A stretch of DNA of 64,000 nt from Orientallactaga sibirica (GCA_036365145.1 JAEOAD010002182.1:434001-498000); one strand, 5' to 3'. Positions 30,517 to 42,039 are shown, counted from the first letter of the stretch. Notes: generated from the sequence alone by a model not told the origin. Program-made: numbers and translations.

Positions 30517-30587
30517 CTAATAGTTATTTCTATGGATGAAAAAGACAAAAGAATAGGACCAAGACATGAGGTAAAATGTTAACTGTC

Positions 30588-30672
30588 AGCTGGGGGAAGT
30601 GGGGTCAGTGGTACAGTACTTGCCTAGCATATATGAGGCCCTGAGTTTGATCCTAAGAACTACAAACAAAAC
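30588..30672 (+). mobile_element. ID-like SINE
   Basis: GGTCAGTGGTACAGTACTTGCC and GGCCCTGAGTTTGATCC. Confidence 0.82.
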
Positions 30673-31179
30673 AATGCCATGCCATTGTCCTTGAATGGGA
30701 AGGAGGGAAAGAACCTGAATATAGCAAGAGGTAGAAAAAGCCTCAGAAGGCAAGAAGTCCCTGGAAACTGGCTCAGGCTTTTCCATCTCTTCCCTCCTCC
30801 TCCTCCTCCTTCTGTTTTTGCTGCATGGTGGTTGCTATGGAAACAAGGGGCACCTTGGGCTCCCAGAGCTCAGCCCAGGTGCTGCTAACTCCAGGAATAA
30901 AATCAGCGTGTGAGTAAAAGCAAAGCTCTGGTCCTCACGGCTTTGTGTGCATACACGTCTGCCCTTGTGGCCCTGTCTATCTAGTGACTTTAAGTCACGC
31001 ATGTGCACACATCTGCCCTCAGCAACAGACTTGGGTGAGTGTGAACGATATTCTAACTTACCCATATAGGCATATGGGTGTACATTCACAGGTAAGCAGG
31101 CATGCCATGTGATGTGTGTGATCACACAGCCAGGGGCGATTGTCAACAACCACCAGAAATATACTAAGGCAGGTGGCAT
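30673..31179. other. non-repetitive interval
   Basis: About 500 bp with no recognised repeat; a (TCC)n run lies near 30790-30810. Confidence 0.45.
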
Positions 31180-31370
31180 TTGTCAAGTATTGTGCATTAA
31201 GGCACTGTCCTTCAGGCATCATCTGAGAGTAAACCTCACGACAACAGTACTGATGTGTAGCACTATTATTATCCCTAGGTAAAGAAACTGGGGCACAGAG
31301 AGGTTGCGTGGTTTACTTGAGGTCACCCAGAGCACAAGAACCTAACTTTTGACTCTGCATTGTGGGGACA
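31180..31370 (+). mobile_element. MIR remnant
   Basis: GTAAAGAAACTGGGGCACAGAGAGG and ACTTGAGGTCACCCAGAGC. Confidence 0.85.
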
Positions 31371-31379
31371 GCACTTTAA

Positions 31380-31665
31380 ACAGAGGTTTCCAAACAACTG
31401 CAGCCGGGCTGCACCACAAGCATCAGCCACAGGTAACACCCAGGTTTCTTGGGCCCCACCTGGCGTGAAGAAGCAGAATCCCCCAGGTGGGGCTCAGGAA
31501 GCTGCATTTTAACCCAGTCACCAGGATGGGCCACCACTGCCCCAGCCCCGACTCTAGGTCATAGCAAGGTGAAGACCAGGCTATCCCTCCTAAATTCTGC
31601 TCCTGAGCCCAGAAGTGGGCCAGGGAAAAGTCCTTAGCACAAAACTCCTCGATGGCTAACAGCAT
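31380..31665. mobile_element. MER5A-like hAT remnant
   Basis: GTTTCCAAACAACTGCAG, GGGCCCCACCTGGCG and GAAGCTGCATTTTAACCCAG follow MER5A order. Confidence 0.65.
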
Positions 31666-32189
31666 CTGCTAGTGGTGATGCAGATGGGACAGTGGCTGTC
31701 ATCACACACCTCCTCCCAGGGCAGGGCAGGGCAGGGCTCCAGAAGTCAGTGATGTGGCTTTGTGGCCTGCCAGGCACGGATTTCCGCCCACTCCACCCTC
31801 TCAGAATGAGCTGGCAGTGGGGAGGTGGGGTGGAGGTTCACGCGCTGGTAACTTGCTGGTTCACAGCTCAGCCAGAGGTGGGGAGTGGACAGCTAGCTTA
31901 CCTGAACAACAAACAGGAGGCTCCCACAGGCTCAGGCCTCCAGGGGACAGATGACAGACAGAAGCCACCTGACCACCACAGTAGGGGAGGGCCTCACCAT
32001 GATCTATGAGCCCAAGGAAGGGGATACCAAGTGTGTGCAGAGTGGAGGAAGTGAGTCTAAGCTGGTCCTGGAGGGAAGGGTGCATGTACAGCGGGCTTGA
32101 TGCTAATGTGGGAGGGAAAAGGCATCTTGTGTAGTGGGGTAGCTGGGGTCAAAGGTCAAAAGAAGGCACAGCTGTAAGTAAACAAAACA
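31666..32189. other. non-repetitive, GC-rich interval
   Basis: Contains a short (GGGCA)n at 31719-31738. No exon recognised. Confidence 0.45.
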
Positions 32190-32295
32190 AAACTAGAAAC
32201 TGACTGAGGCAGAGAGGTGAAATAACTTGCCTAAGGTCACCCAGCTGGTAGAACCAGAGATTTAAACAGAGACAGCCTGAATCCAGCTCCCGCAA
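32190..32295 (+). mobile_element. MIR remnant
   Basis: GAAATAACTTGCCTAAGGTCACCCAGCTGG. Confidence 0.85.
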
Positions 32296-32384
32296 ACTAA
32301 CCACTAAGATGGGGCTCACTGGTTGAGATCCTCTTCCTGCATATATTTGAGAATGCTACAGGTTTGTACACCATGGCCCCAGAA

Positions 32385-32560
32385 GTTCAACAATATCTGA
32401 GAGACACTTTTTTTTTCATCACAACTAGGAGGTGAGTTGTTGACACCTAGTAATGGCCAGAGATGCTGTTAAACACCCTACCGTGCCCAGGACAGCCCCC
32501 ACCCCCACCAACAAGGGATTATCCAGCCCCATGATGATTCAAACCCTGGCCTGGAGTGAT
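32385..32560 (-). mobile_element. MER20-like hAT remnant
   Basis: ATCACAACTAGGAGGTGAG, TAGTAATGGCCAGAGATGCTG and GCCCAGGACAGCCCCCACC. Confidence 0.65.
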
Positions 32561-32624
32561 GTACTCACATGGAGTCCAAGTGAACCTCCAGCCTACTGAC
32601 CATCACTACATGGGTCTGTCCCTT

Positions 32625-32725
32625 GGGATAGTGGTTCTCAAACCTCACTGCACACTGAAGTCACCCATGGGCCTTTAAAAGGTACAGGTGCCGAGTAACG
32701 CTCAGACCTCCCAATTACATGGCTG
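32625..32725. mobile_element. MER5A-like hAT remnant
   Basis: ATAGTGGTTCTCAAACCTCACTGC with GGGCCTTTAAAA. Confidence 0.7.
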
Positions 32726-32734
32726 TTATTGTTG

Positions 32735-32856
32735 TTTTCCTCCCAAGAGATAGGAATCTTGCTATGTACAGCCCAGGCTGGCCTTGAACTCATGATTCTC
32801 CTGCCTCAGCCTCTGGAGTGCTGGGATTACAGACCTGTACCACCATATCTGGGACT
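32735..32856 (-). mobile_element. old B1-like SINE
   Basis: CTATGTACAGCCCAGGCTGGCC and GCTGGGATTACAGACC. Confidence 0.75.
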
Positions 32857-32867
32857 GGGCAATCGAC

Positions 32868-33024
32868 TTTTTTTTTTTTTTTTTTTTTGGTTTTTCGAGG
32901 TAGGGTCTCACTCTGGCTCAGGCTGACCTGGAATTAGTCTCAGGGTGGCCTTGAACTCTTGGCGATCCTCCTAACTCTGTCTCCCGAGTGCTGGGATTAA
33001 AGGCGTGCAACACCACGCCCGGCT
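32868..33024 (-). mobile_element. B1 SINE
   Basis: Reverse B1 missing CACTATGTA in the middle; CpG sites in the head are intact. Confidence 0.93.
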
Positions 33025-33049
33025 TGACTTTTTTTTTTTTTTTTTTTTT

Positions 33050-33840
33050 AAGTCTCTCAGATGATACCAAATGCAAAGCAGTTTGGAGTCCACTGCCTTG
33101 GAGAAAAAAAGCAAGGATCTAGACATTGGCTGTGGATCCAAAGACAATCAGTAAGTTATGGCATAAAGAGAGGTCCCTGGGAGACATACAAGTGTGACTG
33201 CCCACCCCCCACCAGCAGAGGTAGGGGCCATGCCCAGAACAGATCCCGGGAAAACAAGCCAAGGTGAGGTCAGCACTAACAAGATCTAAGTGCATGAATC
33301 TGGCTCCTCAAAGCAGGACAGACCCAGAGCAGCCTCTGGGTGAAGAATTAGTCAGAGCTGGCAGACAGGAGAGGAGCTTCACTGGGAAGCCTTCATCAAT
33401 GTCTGGGCAGGAGATAATGGGCCTAAACCAGGAGACAGGAGGACCAAACCCCAATGACTCAGAGGCAGATTCTCAGCCCAGGGATAGAGGACGCACTGCA
33501 TCTGAAAGGGAGAAAAGGTTAATTGAGAGGAAGCCAGTCTGGGAACAGAGCCGGAAATGATCAGCCTCTACTGACAGGGACAAGAGCAGCAGGCAGAAAG
33601 ATGACCAGGCGAGAGTCACCAGGGAGTCAGCCACAAAGAAGCAGGAACACAAACTAAGGAGGATGGCACATGCAGAGCTGAGGTGGTCTGCAGAGTCCCG
33701 CTGGGCTGAATATGGCCTGCAAGACAGGCCACACACAGCTGTTTTCTTGGTTCTTGAGTTAGCTGTCAAGATTTTGCCTAAGACTGCAGCTCTCCAGTGA
33801 CTCACAAAGGTGTGTTGAGCCCAGATGTGGTGAACCAGCC
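33050..33840. other. non-repetitive interval
   Basis: About 790 bp. Open frames occur on both strands (33264-33560 +, 33473-33805 -) but overlap each other and show no recognised domain. Confidence 0.45.
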
Positions 33841-33844
33841 CTTG

Positions 33845-33970
33845 GTGGTACAGCCTGAATCTCAGCTACTCTGGAGACTGAGGCAAAAGCATCACAAGTC
33901 CAAGGATTGCTGGGAAAGTTCAAGCCAAGCTTAGACAACTTAACAAAATCTTGTCTTAAAATTAAAAAGA
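33845..33970 (+). mobile_element. very old 7SL-derived SINE
   Basis: GAATCTCAGCTACTCTGGAGACTGAGGC keeps the 7SL-like CAGCTACT rather than CAGCACT. Confidence 0.6.
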
Positions 33971-33978
33971 AAAAAAAG

Positions 33979-34107
33979 GAAGCTAGGGAGATGGCTTAGT
34001 GATTAAAGGTGCTTGCTTGCAAAGCCTGCAGTCTTGGGTTCAACTCCCCAGCATTCACATAAAGCCAGACAGGTATTTGTTCGTAGTGCAAGAGAACCTG
34101 GCACACC

Positions 34108-34141
<34 letters not shown>

Positions 34142-34165
34142 TAACATTTTTAAAAGAATTTTTAA
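33979..34165 (+). mobile_element. Dip SINE with (CA)n in place of CT tract
   Basis: (CA)n at 34110-34139 and a missing TGCACAAGG block. Confidence 0.88.
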
Positions 34166-34175
34166 AAGGGCTAGG

Positions 34176-34405
34176 GGGGCTGGAGAAATGGCTTAGTGGT
34201 TAAGGCATTTGCCTGCAAAGCCAAAGGACCCTTGTTCGATTCCCCAGGACCCATGTAAGCCAGATGCACAAGGGGCACATGCATCTGGAGTTCGTTTGCA
34301 GTGGCTGGAGGCCCTGGCATGCCCATTCTCCTTCTGTCTGCCTCTCTTCTATCTTTCTCGCTCTCTCTCTGCTTGCAAATAAATAAACAATTAATTATTT
34401 TTTTA
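34176..34405 (+). mobile_element. Dip SINE
   Basis: Complete; GCTTGCAAATAAATAAAC tail. Confidence 0.93.
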
Positions 34406-34411
34406 AAAAAA

Positions 34412-34495
34412 GGGCTGGGGATGTAGCTACATGGTAAAATGCTTGCCTAATATGCAAGACCTTGGGTTCAATCCCCACCACAAAAAAAAAAAAAA
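34412..34495 (+). mobile_element. ID-like SINE
   Basis: Nearly complete ID: GGGCTGGGGATGTAGCTAC, GGGTTCAATCCCCACC. Confidence 0.9.
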
Positions 34496-34516
34496 TAGAG
34501 AGAGAGAGAGAGAAAG

Positions 34517-34770
34517 AGGCTAGAGAGATGGCTTAGTGGTTAAGGCACTTGCCTGTGAAGCCTAAGAATTCATATTTGAATCTCCAGGTTCCACGTAGCC
34601 AGACTCACAGTGACACAAGCATGCAATGTCGCACATGCACACAAGAGGGATCACACGTCTGGAGTTCATTTGCAGTGGCTGAAAGCTCTGGTATATCCAT
34701 CCCCTCCCCCCCCCTGCCTGTTTCTCTCTCTCAAAATAAGGAATTTAAAATTTTTTTAAATATTAAAATA
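34517..34770 (+). mobile_element. extended Dip (Dip-C)
   Basis: Carries the GTGACACAAGCATGCAATG and CGCACATGCACACAAG block. Confidence 0.9.
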
Positions 34771-35318
34771 AAGAAACAAAGAAAAGTGATGTGAGCAACA
34801 TTCCTGCAGCATGCCTGAGGACCAGGCTCAGCAGTGGCCACTGGGTCCTTTTACATAAGGCACATGCTTGCCAGTGCCCTCAGGTCCCCTCCCTATGGTT
34901 TGGTCCTTACAGGCATCCAGATCTATCTCCAGAAAGAAGAGATGAGGTACAAAGTTGGAAAGAGACGAAGAAAGATGAGCAGGGAGAAGCAGCAAAAGCC
35001 TGTGCCGGGGCCAACGTGTTTGTCACAGACGGAGAACTGGCCGCTCCCTTCCTGACACCACATTTATCAGTTAGAAACCTTACCCGGGTCTCAGTACACT
35101 GACACTACAGAGGTTGAAGCCCAGGATCCCTTGCTATCCATCCTCATGTTGATGGGGCTCCTACAGGCTGGCTAAGAAAATAAGACCCTTCCAGAAAAGT
35201 CCAGCAAGGTATTGAGGAACCCCAATACAATGATAGATTCAGGCTGGTCAGCCAGGGGAAAAGAAGATTCAGACCACAAGAGAGAGCTGCCTTCCAATGT
35301 CTGCAGAGGAGACATCTT
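34771..35318. other. non-repetitive interval
   Basis: No recognised repeat; short open frames without domain signature. Confidence 0.45.
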
Positions 35319-35321
35319 GGG

Positions 35322-35324
35322 AGG

Positions 35325-35399
<75 letters not shown>

Positions 35400-35587
35400 G
35401 AGAAAGAAAGAGAGAAAGAAAGGAAGGAAGGAAGGAAGGGAGAGAGAGAGAAAGGGGAAAAAGAAAGAAAGAAGAAAGAAAGGAAGAAGAAAGAAAGAAA
35501 AGAAAGAAAGAAAGAAAGAAAGAAAGGAAAGAAAAGAAAGAGGGAAGGAGGGAGGGAGGGAGGGAAGAAAGAAGGAGAGAGAAAGAA
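35322..35587 (+). repeat. GAAA/GGAA polypurine microsatellite
   Basis: About 265 nt of uninterrupted purine on this strand. It is not attached to a visible SINE. Confidence 0.95.
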
Positions 35588-38500
35588 TTCGCCATGTGTA
35601 GGAAGAGGGATAAGGTTAGATTATGCAATGGCAGTTAAAGAGATTCCAAATGAAAATAATGGTCAGCCTTGAATAAGCAGCCATCCTTAAAAGGAACTGA
35701 GCTCCCATCACTAGAGATAACCAAGTTCAAGCTAAGTGCCTAGATTCAGAAGCATGGGAAGTCCATATAATGGCTAATTGGGGTTTCTCCCAAATTCAAG
35801 CTCGAGGACTCCAGGCCTCCAAAAATCTGTGTGTCTCTCCGGAAAGCTGCCTTCTTTACCCAGAGACTACGCACTAGACTCTGCTTCCCAGAAACTCCTG
35901 GATGGCCCAGACAAAGCACAGAATGTCCACTTTCTTCCTCCTCTTGACCTTTACTGGGACCACAGTCCCAGCAACTCCTGCTATGTGCCTGCCCCCCAAT
36001 CCTTGTCAAAGGGCCCTGGTGGAGGGCTCCTAGCACAAAGCCAGAGGAGCCACCTATATCCCCTCCTGCACTCCCAGAGGAGCCAACAGGAGTGACACTC
36101 CTGATGCCTCTGAAGCCACCAGGGGTCTCTCTGATGGCAGCTGGGAAGGGGGTGTCCTGACATATCCCTGGGTCCACAGTGTGTGAGCAAGAAGCACGAA
36201 GGGTGCATAGTCCAAGGGCAGGAGGTATAGAGCCTTTCTCCATAGCCTAGCATAGCCCAGCATAGCCCAGCAATTCTTGCCCAGCCCTGGGCAAGTGTAG
36301 GTCCTCCAGTCTCCTCGTCACAAGATCAAGAGCCTCCCATCCAGGCCTGAGCAGGGCTCTGTGCCTGGGAGGTCTATAAGGAAATGCAATGGCAGGTCCG
36401 GAGGCCTGGGAGTACACATGGTTTCAGGGAGTAGAGAAAGGCGAAGGAGGCCATAGGGAGGATTGGGCAGTACTGGTGGCCACCAGCATGCATCTCCATC
36501 CAAGTGTCCTGCATCCCAGTCTTTGTACCCTCACCCCTTGCACCAACACCACTGATTGTGTCCCATTCCACTCCACAGCCCCATTAGCCATGTGAAAGAC
36601 ATCTTCCCAGGACTTCAGAGATAAACAGAGCAGCCCTGGCCCCCGTCTTAGAAGATCCCCAGTGCCTAGGACCCATTGCCCATCAGCAGCCACCCACCAG
36701 CCCTGATCAAGTCCCAGACTATTGTCCGTCCACCCAGAAATCAAATCACGGACTCACCAGGGTTTCCTGGGCATGGCGGGGACCAGCAGGGGTAAGGGCT
36801 GGGAATACACGGGTCCCTGGAGTTTGCAGAACTTGCTGCCCAGCAAATGCAACTCCAGGTACGTCTCCAGTGCCTGGCAATGAAATCAGGCCACAGCCCA
36901 ATTGCCAGCTAAGCACCCGCCCGCCTTGCTTCTCCCTGTAGCCACTCACGCCCCAGACTCAGATCCCAAAACAGACATGTTCGTGGTTACCATAGGAACT
37001 TGTTAAAGCCAAAAAAGGCACCACACAGGCACCCACATGGGGCCTCAAAGCTCATGTCCACCTGCATGGGTGAGTACACACATACATACACCTTCACATG
37101 CTTACACACACACACACCAACACAGGGCCTGTACTGAAGAAATCAATGACCTAGGGTCTAACACTGGTCACAGAAATAGGCAGGCTCTGCTAGGGTCCCC
37201 TGTCTGCCCAGTGTAGCAGCTGTCAGTCACAGGCTACTCACCTGGAACTCACCTGCTGAAAGCACTCCAGGAGCTGAGCTTAGGCGGATCCGGAACCAGG
37301 CCCAGCCTGCTGTGTCTGCAAAGCCAGGCCGAGGTCACTACCTGCTGCCTCCCTGCCACATGCCAGCTCCCCAAGCCCTCCTGATGCTGCTCCTCACCTC
37401 TGTCCCCTTCTACTGGTTAGCATAGATTAGGGTCAGGACACAAAACAACCATGTGGGAAAGAGAATGGACAGGCAGTGAAGCTTTATATTCAGAGCCTCA
37501 CTACCTCCCTTAAACTGCCCCAGTTCCTAAGGTCCTTCTTCATCTCCTACATCCACCTGCAGCTCACTATCCTACCCTGGCTTGCAGCCCCTGCATGGTC
37601 TCAGGTTGACCACTCACAGCCTTGCTGAGAGCCCTTTTGTCATGCCCAGGCCTCCCAAAACCCAGCTACCCGCCGAGACACAGGCCAGCCTGCCTCCTCC
37701 CACCAACCTCTTGTCTGACAAGGATACCCATTCCTAAGGTCCTCCCACCCACACTGCCTCACACCTCACTGCCTTTGCTGTGCAGTGGTGCAGTGCAGCA
37801 CCTCTTCCTCCGCTGACCTCACACACCCTTGGAGACAGCTCCGGCGTCCCCAGATCTCCAGGAGCCCTTGTTACACTCCATGGCAACTGTCTGTGTGTCT
37901 GTCTCCCTGTGAGGCTAAAAGCTGCCATGGGCAGACTGTCTTTTTATCTTCACCCCTGGTTTGTCACTGGATTTGGAATATGGGGTCCCACTAGATGTTA
38001 GTTGAACTGACTCAACCTTTCCCACCCCACCCCCCCAAAAAAATGTCTAACTGCCTCTGTCCTTGACAAACCCCAGGAAAGGCTCAGCAGATGCCCTAGG
38101 AATGTAGGAGAGGAGCTTAGATGAATCAGCCACAGAAAGTTCTAGAACATCTTTATGGAGCTTTGAGGGTTCTTATAATCCACAGTAAACAAAGATCTGC
38201 TAGCCAGAAGTGGAGAAATGGACTGGTGACTGCAGCCCTCAACCAATAACAAGAGCCATTTAATTGGAATGAAGGGGTGGACTGCAGAGCTTTCTGGAGA
38301 GAAGTCTTGAGACAGACACCAGTGCCCAGACAACTGGCTCTGACTCCAGCCTCACTTCCCCTCCGATGACAATGTGACTGGCAGACACCATGAGAACCAG
38401 GACAGCAGATGTCTGAAAAATTCATTACCCAGATTTTATGCCAAATTCTTCCAGGCTGGCTGTGGATGTCTTGGGTTCAAAGGGCTATATCACAAGAAGT

Positions 38501-38982
38501 GGTGCCTTCTCAAGGTGGCCTCACCTATCCTGCACTGACAGCTGTCTCTAGTGTTTTCCTTAGGGATAGCTACACTGACGTACTGCGTGCCCCTGCCCGA
38601 TATTGCCACCTGCTTTCTGGTAGAATTTGAATTCTTAGCTGCTTAAATCAGAAACCTAGAATAGAGGTGGCTGTTTTCTGACCAAACCACAGCAGCTAGA
38701 AGGCTGCCCCCAAGCTAGGTCTCCCCTTCTCTTCCCTAAGGGAGAAACCCACGGGCAATGCCACACTTGGCCTCATCTGTGTTCTCTGCCTAGCAGGGGT
38801 ACCGTTTCTAGGGACCAAGACTAAGCCATACAGTTGGGGTCTTTCCTACAAAGTAATGGATTCAGACATAATGCTGCACCCCAGCAATAGACACCGGTTT
38901 CCCTGAACCACCCTCATGCTCCCTTGGTATCTGTGACTGGTTCTTGGGCACAATAGTCATCTTGGGCCAAAACCATGCATCA
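35588..38982. other. SINE-free interval
   Basis: About 3.4 kb with no Dip, B1, B4 or ID, the longest such block here. Pentameric AGCCC/AGCAT tandem repeats lie at 36244-36271. Open frames up to 165 codons exist on the minus strand (35746-36243), but I see no domain, start context or splice frame that makes them genes. Confidence 0.55.

Positions 38983-39016
<34 letters not shown>
38983..39016. repeat. (CA)n microsatellite
   Basis: About 16 CA units. Confidence 0.95.
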
Positions 39017-39019
<3 letters not shown>

Positions 39020-40636
39020 TACCTCGAACAAAGAGACCAGTATCTCAAAGAGAGAACAAGGGGACAGAAGGCATCCAGGCTCCCAGCTCAGGGACACTCT
39101 GAGCCAGACACCAGGGATTTCCTGTGGGAGAACACGAGCTGACTATGATGCAATTGCTTTATACAAGGACCTTGATCCAAGTCTGTCCCCAGAACAAGCT
39201 GGAGATGGAGGATCCCATATGCTGACTCCTCCACCTGAATCCATCTACTTGCTGCTGCCTTTTTTCTCTCCTAGAGTGTATGTTCACATGATGGGCTAAG
39301 CATGACACACAACGGAATCATCCTGCGAATCTGGACTGAGAACCTGCTTCGTGCCAGCATCGTATCAGCTCTTAGGGAGCCAGAGGTGAAAGGGGTAGCC
39401 CCTGCCCCAGACACACATGTTTGCAGGTTTCACTTGCTCAGCAGCAAGCTTCATCATGGTCCTGAAAGAAATACAAGAGGACATAAGCCAGAGCTGGGAT
39501 GTGACTCAGTGGCAAGGCCTTGGTTTGATCCCCAACACCACCACCCCTCAAAAAAGCCATGAATGTAATTAGCATTTTAAAGCTAAGGGAGAGGTGGCTG
39601 TTCACAGATCTAACAGTCCCATTAAACAGATGGGAACACTGAGGCCCAGTGAAGTTAGTCTGGGGCAATAACTTGGGCCTTCTATCCCACCACTGCAGTT
39701 AAGTCTTTGCTTCTGGGGGTCCACCTCATTCAGGCATTATAGGCCCCTCTCAACCTTGGGCCTCCAGCAGGAAGATTGGCACTTGAAGGCCAGTGCTGTG
39801 GGGTGAAAGGAGCATTCTATGGCTAAGGACTCCCTGAGTGGAGACACACTCAATTACACCCTGCATGCAACAAAATATACACCCGGATTCAAACCACAAC
39901 TCATCCTACCCAGCTAATGACCTTGAACAAGTTTCCTAACCTCTCCAAGTGTCAGTCTTCTCATCTTTCAAGTCTAGAAGGCAATGGTCCCTTCTCTGTG
40001 CAGTGGCTGCCAAGCCTTGGGGAAAGCGGCGGGATGAAATCTCAGAGCAGAGAGCACACTCGATACTGGGGAGGCCAGACCCTGTCTTCTGAGCTGCATG
40101 CCTCAGGGACTCCTCCTGGAGTTACATAGCCAACTATCTTTCTGTCAAGAATACTGGGTCCCTGAGGAAGGAGCCAGGATACTCAGCCAGGAATATCTCC
40201 TGCTCGCCAGAGAACTGGTTGGGCTGCAAAAGGGGAAATGCGTCAGCCAGCAGGGGCAGAAGGGAGGAAGCATCTTGGTGTGGAGGCAGAGAGGCTCTGG
40301 AGGTGAATTTGGCTGCTCAATGACCTGCCAGTGAGCAGAACCACAGCCTGAAGTCATATCCAGTCATAATCCTATAGGACCTACTGCCAGTGGTGGGAGA
40401 AGGGAGGTGAGAATTGATCTTTTTAGTCCTGAGGGCAGTAGGGATGGCTTTATACAACCTCTTATGACATCTGCCCATATTTTTACAAACCATATTTTTA
40501 CAAACCTCTCCCACATACAGAGGTATCCATGGCAGCCATCTTTTATTCATATGACCATCTCTCCAGCTAAACTGATCGGACCATGACTACTAACTGAAAG
40601 GGGCTGGATCAATCATTTTTTTTCTGTCCTTTTGAT
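39017..40636. other. largely non-repetitive interval with MIR pieces
   Basis: Contains an ID-like fragment (39490-39556, GATGTGACTCAGTGGCAAGG) and MIR pieces at about 39605-39660 (AACACTGAGGCCCAGTGAAG) and 39905-39985 (GACCTTGAACAAGTTTCC). No exon recognised. Confidence 0.5.
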
Positions 40637-40648
40637 AAGCTTTATTGG

Positions 40649-40854
40649 CTGGGGATATGGCTCAGTGGTTAAAGGCACTTGCTTGCAAAGCCTACCAGCC
40701 CAGATTCAATTCCCTAGTACCCACATAAGGCCAGACACACAAAGTGGCACATGCATCTAGAGTTCATTTGCAGTGGCAAGAGGCCTTGATATGCCAATAC
40801 TGTCTATCTCTCTCTCTGCTTGCAAATAAATGAATAAAACTTTTTTTAAAAAAA
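40649..40854 (+). mobile_element. Dip SINE (ladder step 1)
   Basis: CTTTATTGG precedes it (40640-40648) and follows it (40856-40864). Confidence 0.93.
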
Positions 40855-40864
40855 CCTTTATTGG

Positions 40865-41081
40865 GGGGGATGGAGAAATGGCTTAGCGGTTAAGGTATAT
40901 GTATGCCTGTGAAGCCTAAGGACCCCAGTTCAATTCTCCAGGTTCCACTTAAGCCAGATGCACATGGTGGTGCATGCATCTAGAGTTCGTCTGCAGCAGG
41001 TAGAGGCCCTGGCACGCTCATTCTCGCTCTCTTTCTCTGTCTCTAATAAATAAATAAATTAAATTAAATCTTTTAAAAAAA
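40865..41081 (+). mobile_element. Dip SINE (ladder step 2)
   Basis: CTTTATTGG follows at 41082-41090. Has a TATATGTATGCC insertion in the A-box region. Confidence 0.92.
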
Positions 41082-41089
41082 CTTTATTG

Positions 41090-41122
41090 GGCTAGGGAGA
41101 TGGCTCTGCAGTTAAAAAAAAT
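41090..41122 (+). mobile_element. Dip 5' stub with A tail (ladder step 3)
   Basis: Only GGCTAGGGAGATGGCTCTGC and AGTT, then eight A, then a new copy of the target (GGTTTATTGATG). Confidence 0.75.
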
Positions 41123-41136
41123 GGTTTATTGATGAA

Positions 41137-41252
41137 ACCAGGCATAGTAGCGCATGCCTATAAACCCAGCACTTGGGAGGTAGAAGCAGGAGGAAGTTTG
41201 AGGCCAGCCTGAGCTACATGAGACCCTGTCTCAAAAAAAAAAAAAAAAAAAG
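41137..41252 (+). mobile_element. B1 SINE, shortened (ladder step 4)
   Basis: ACCAGGCATAGTAGCGCATGCC to CCCTGTCTC plus 18 A; one internal deletion. Confidence 0.88.
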
Positions 41253-41255
41253 CTT

Positions 41256-41405
41256 GGGCTGGAGAGATGGCTTAGTGGTTAAACGCTTGCCTGTGAAGCC
41301 TAAGGATCCCAGTTCGAGGCTCTATTCTCCAGGACCCACGTAAGCCAGATGCATAAGGGGGCACATGCATCTGGAGTTTGCAGTGGCTAGAGGCCCTGGT
41401 GCGCC

Positions 41406-41443
<38 letters not shown>

Positions 41444-41511
41444 CTGCCTATTTCTGTATCTCTCTCTCTCTCAAATTAATAAATAAATAAAAATAAAATA
41501 TTTTTTAAAAA
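41256..41511 (+). mobile_element. Dip SINE, B-box-insertion subfamily (ladder step 5)
   Basis: AGTTCGAGGCTCTATTCTCC at the B box; followed by GCTTTATTGATGA at 41512. Confidence 0.93.
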
Positions 41512-41523
41512 GCTTTATTGATG

Positions 41524-41681
41524 AGCCAGGTGTGGTGGTGCACATCTTTAATCCCAGCACTCAGGAGGCAGAGGTAGGAGGATTTCCATGAATTTGAGGC
41601 CAGCCTGAGGCTACACAGTGAATTTCAGGTCAGCCTGAGCTAAAAGTGAGACCATACCTCGAAAAATCAAAAAAAAAAAAA
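41524..41681 (+). mobile_element. B1 SINE (ladder step 6)
   Basis: Followed by GTTTTATTGAAACC at 41682, where the L1M host sequence resumes. Confidence 0.92.
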
Positions 41682-41684
41682 GTT

Positions 41685-42039
41685 TTATTGAAACCTAACT
41701 TACATACCACTTTTAAATGCACAATTTACTGATCCTTGGGATATTCACAAGGTCGTGCCCTATTACTACCATCTATCATTACCATACTAATTCTAGATAT
41801 AACAATTCCATCGCTCCAGAAAGAAACCTGTATCTTTTTAGTTTCATTCTCCTACCTTCTCTCCCAACAAGCTCCCAAGGCCTAGGCAACCACTAACCTA
41901 CTTTGTCTCTAGGGATGTCTATTCTAGACATTTCATATAAATGGAGTTACACAATATGTACTTCTGAGTGTCTGTGATTTCATGTAGCATGTTTTCAAAG
42001 TTCACCTACGTTTTGGGCGTATGTTCTAGGGCTTCACTC
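41685..42039 (-). mobile_element. L1M 3' region, part 1
   Basis: TTATTGAAACCTAACTTACATACC, CCTAGGCAACCACTAACC and CATTTCATATAAATGGAGTTAC are the antisense of the ancient L1M 3' end. Confidence 0.82.

Noticed and set aside
35212..35638. Lys/Glu-rich and Ser/Phe/Leu-rich frames across the GAAA array (similar ones at 24.3, 44.5 and 55.5 kb)
   Set aside because: Direct translation of tetranucleotide repeats; both strands and several frames are open simultaneously.
35746..36243. 165-codon minus-strand frame in the SINE-free island
   Set aside because: Same strand as Rap1gap2 but with no resemblance to Rap1GAP2 sequence, no flanking splice logic and overlapping open frames on both strands.
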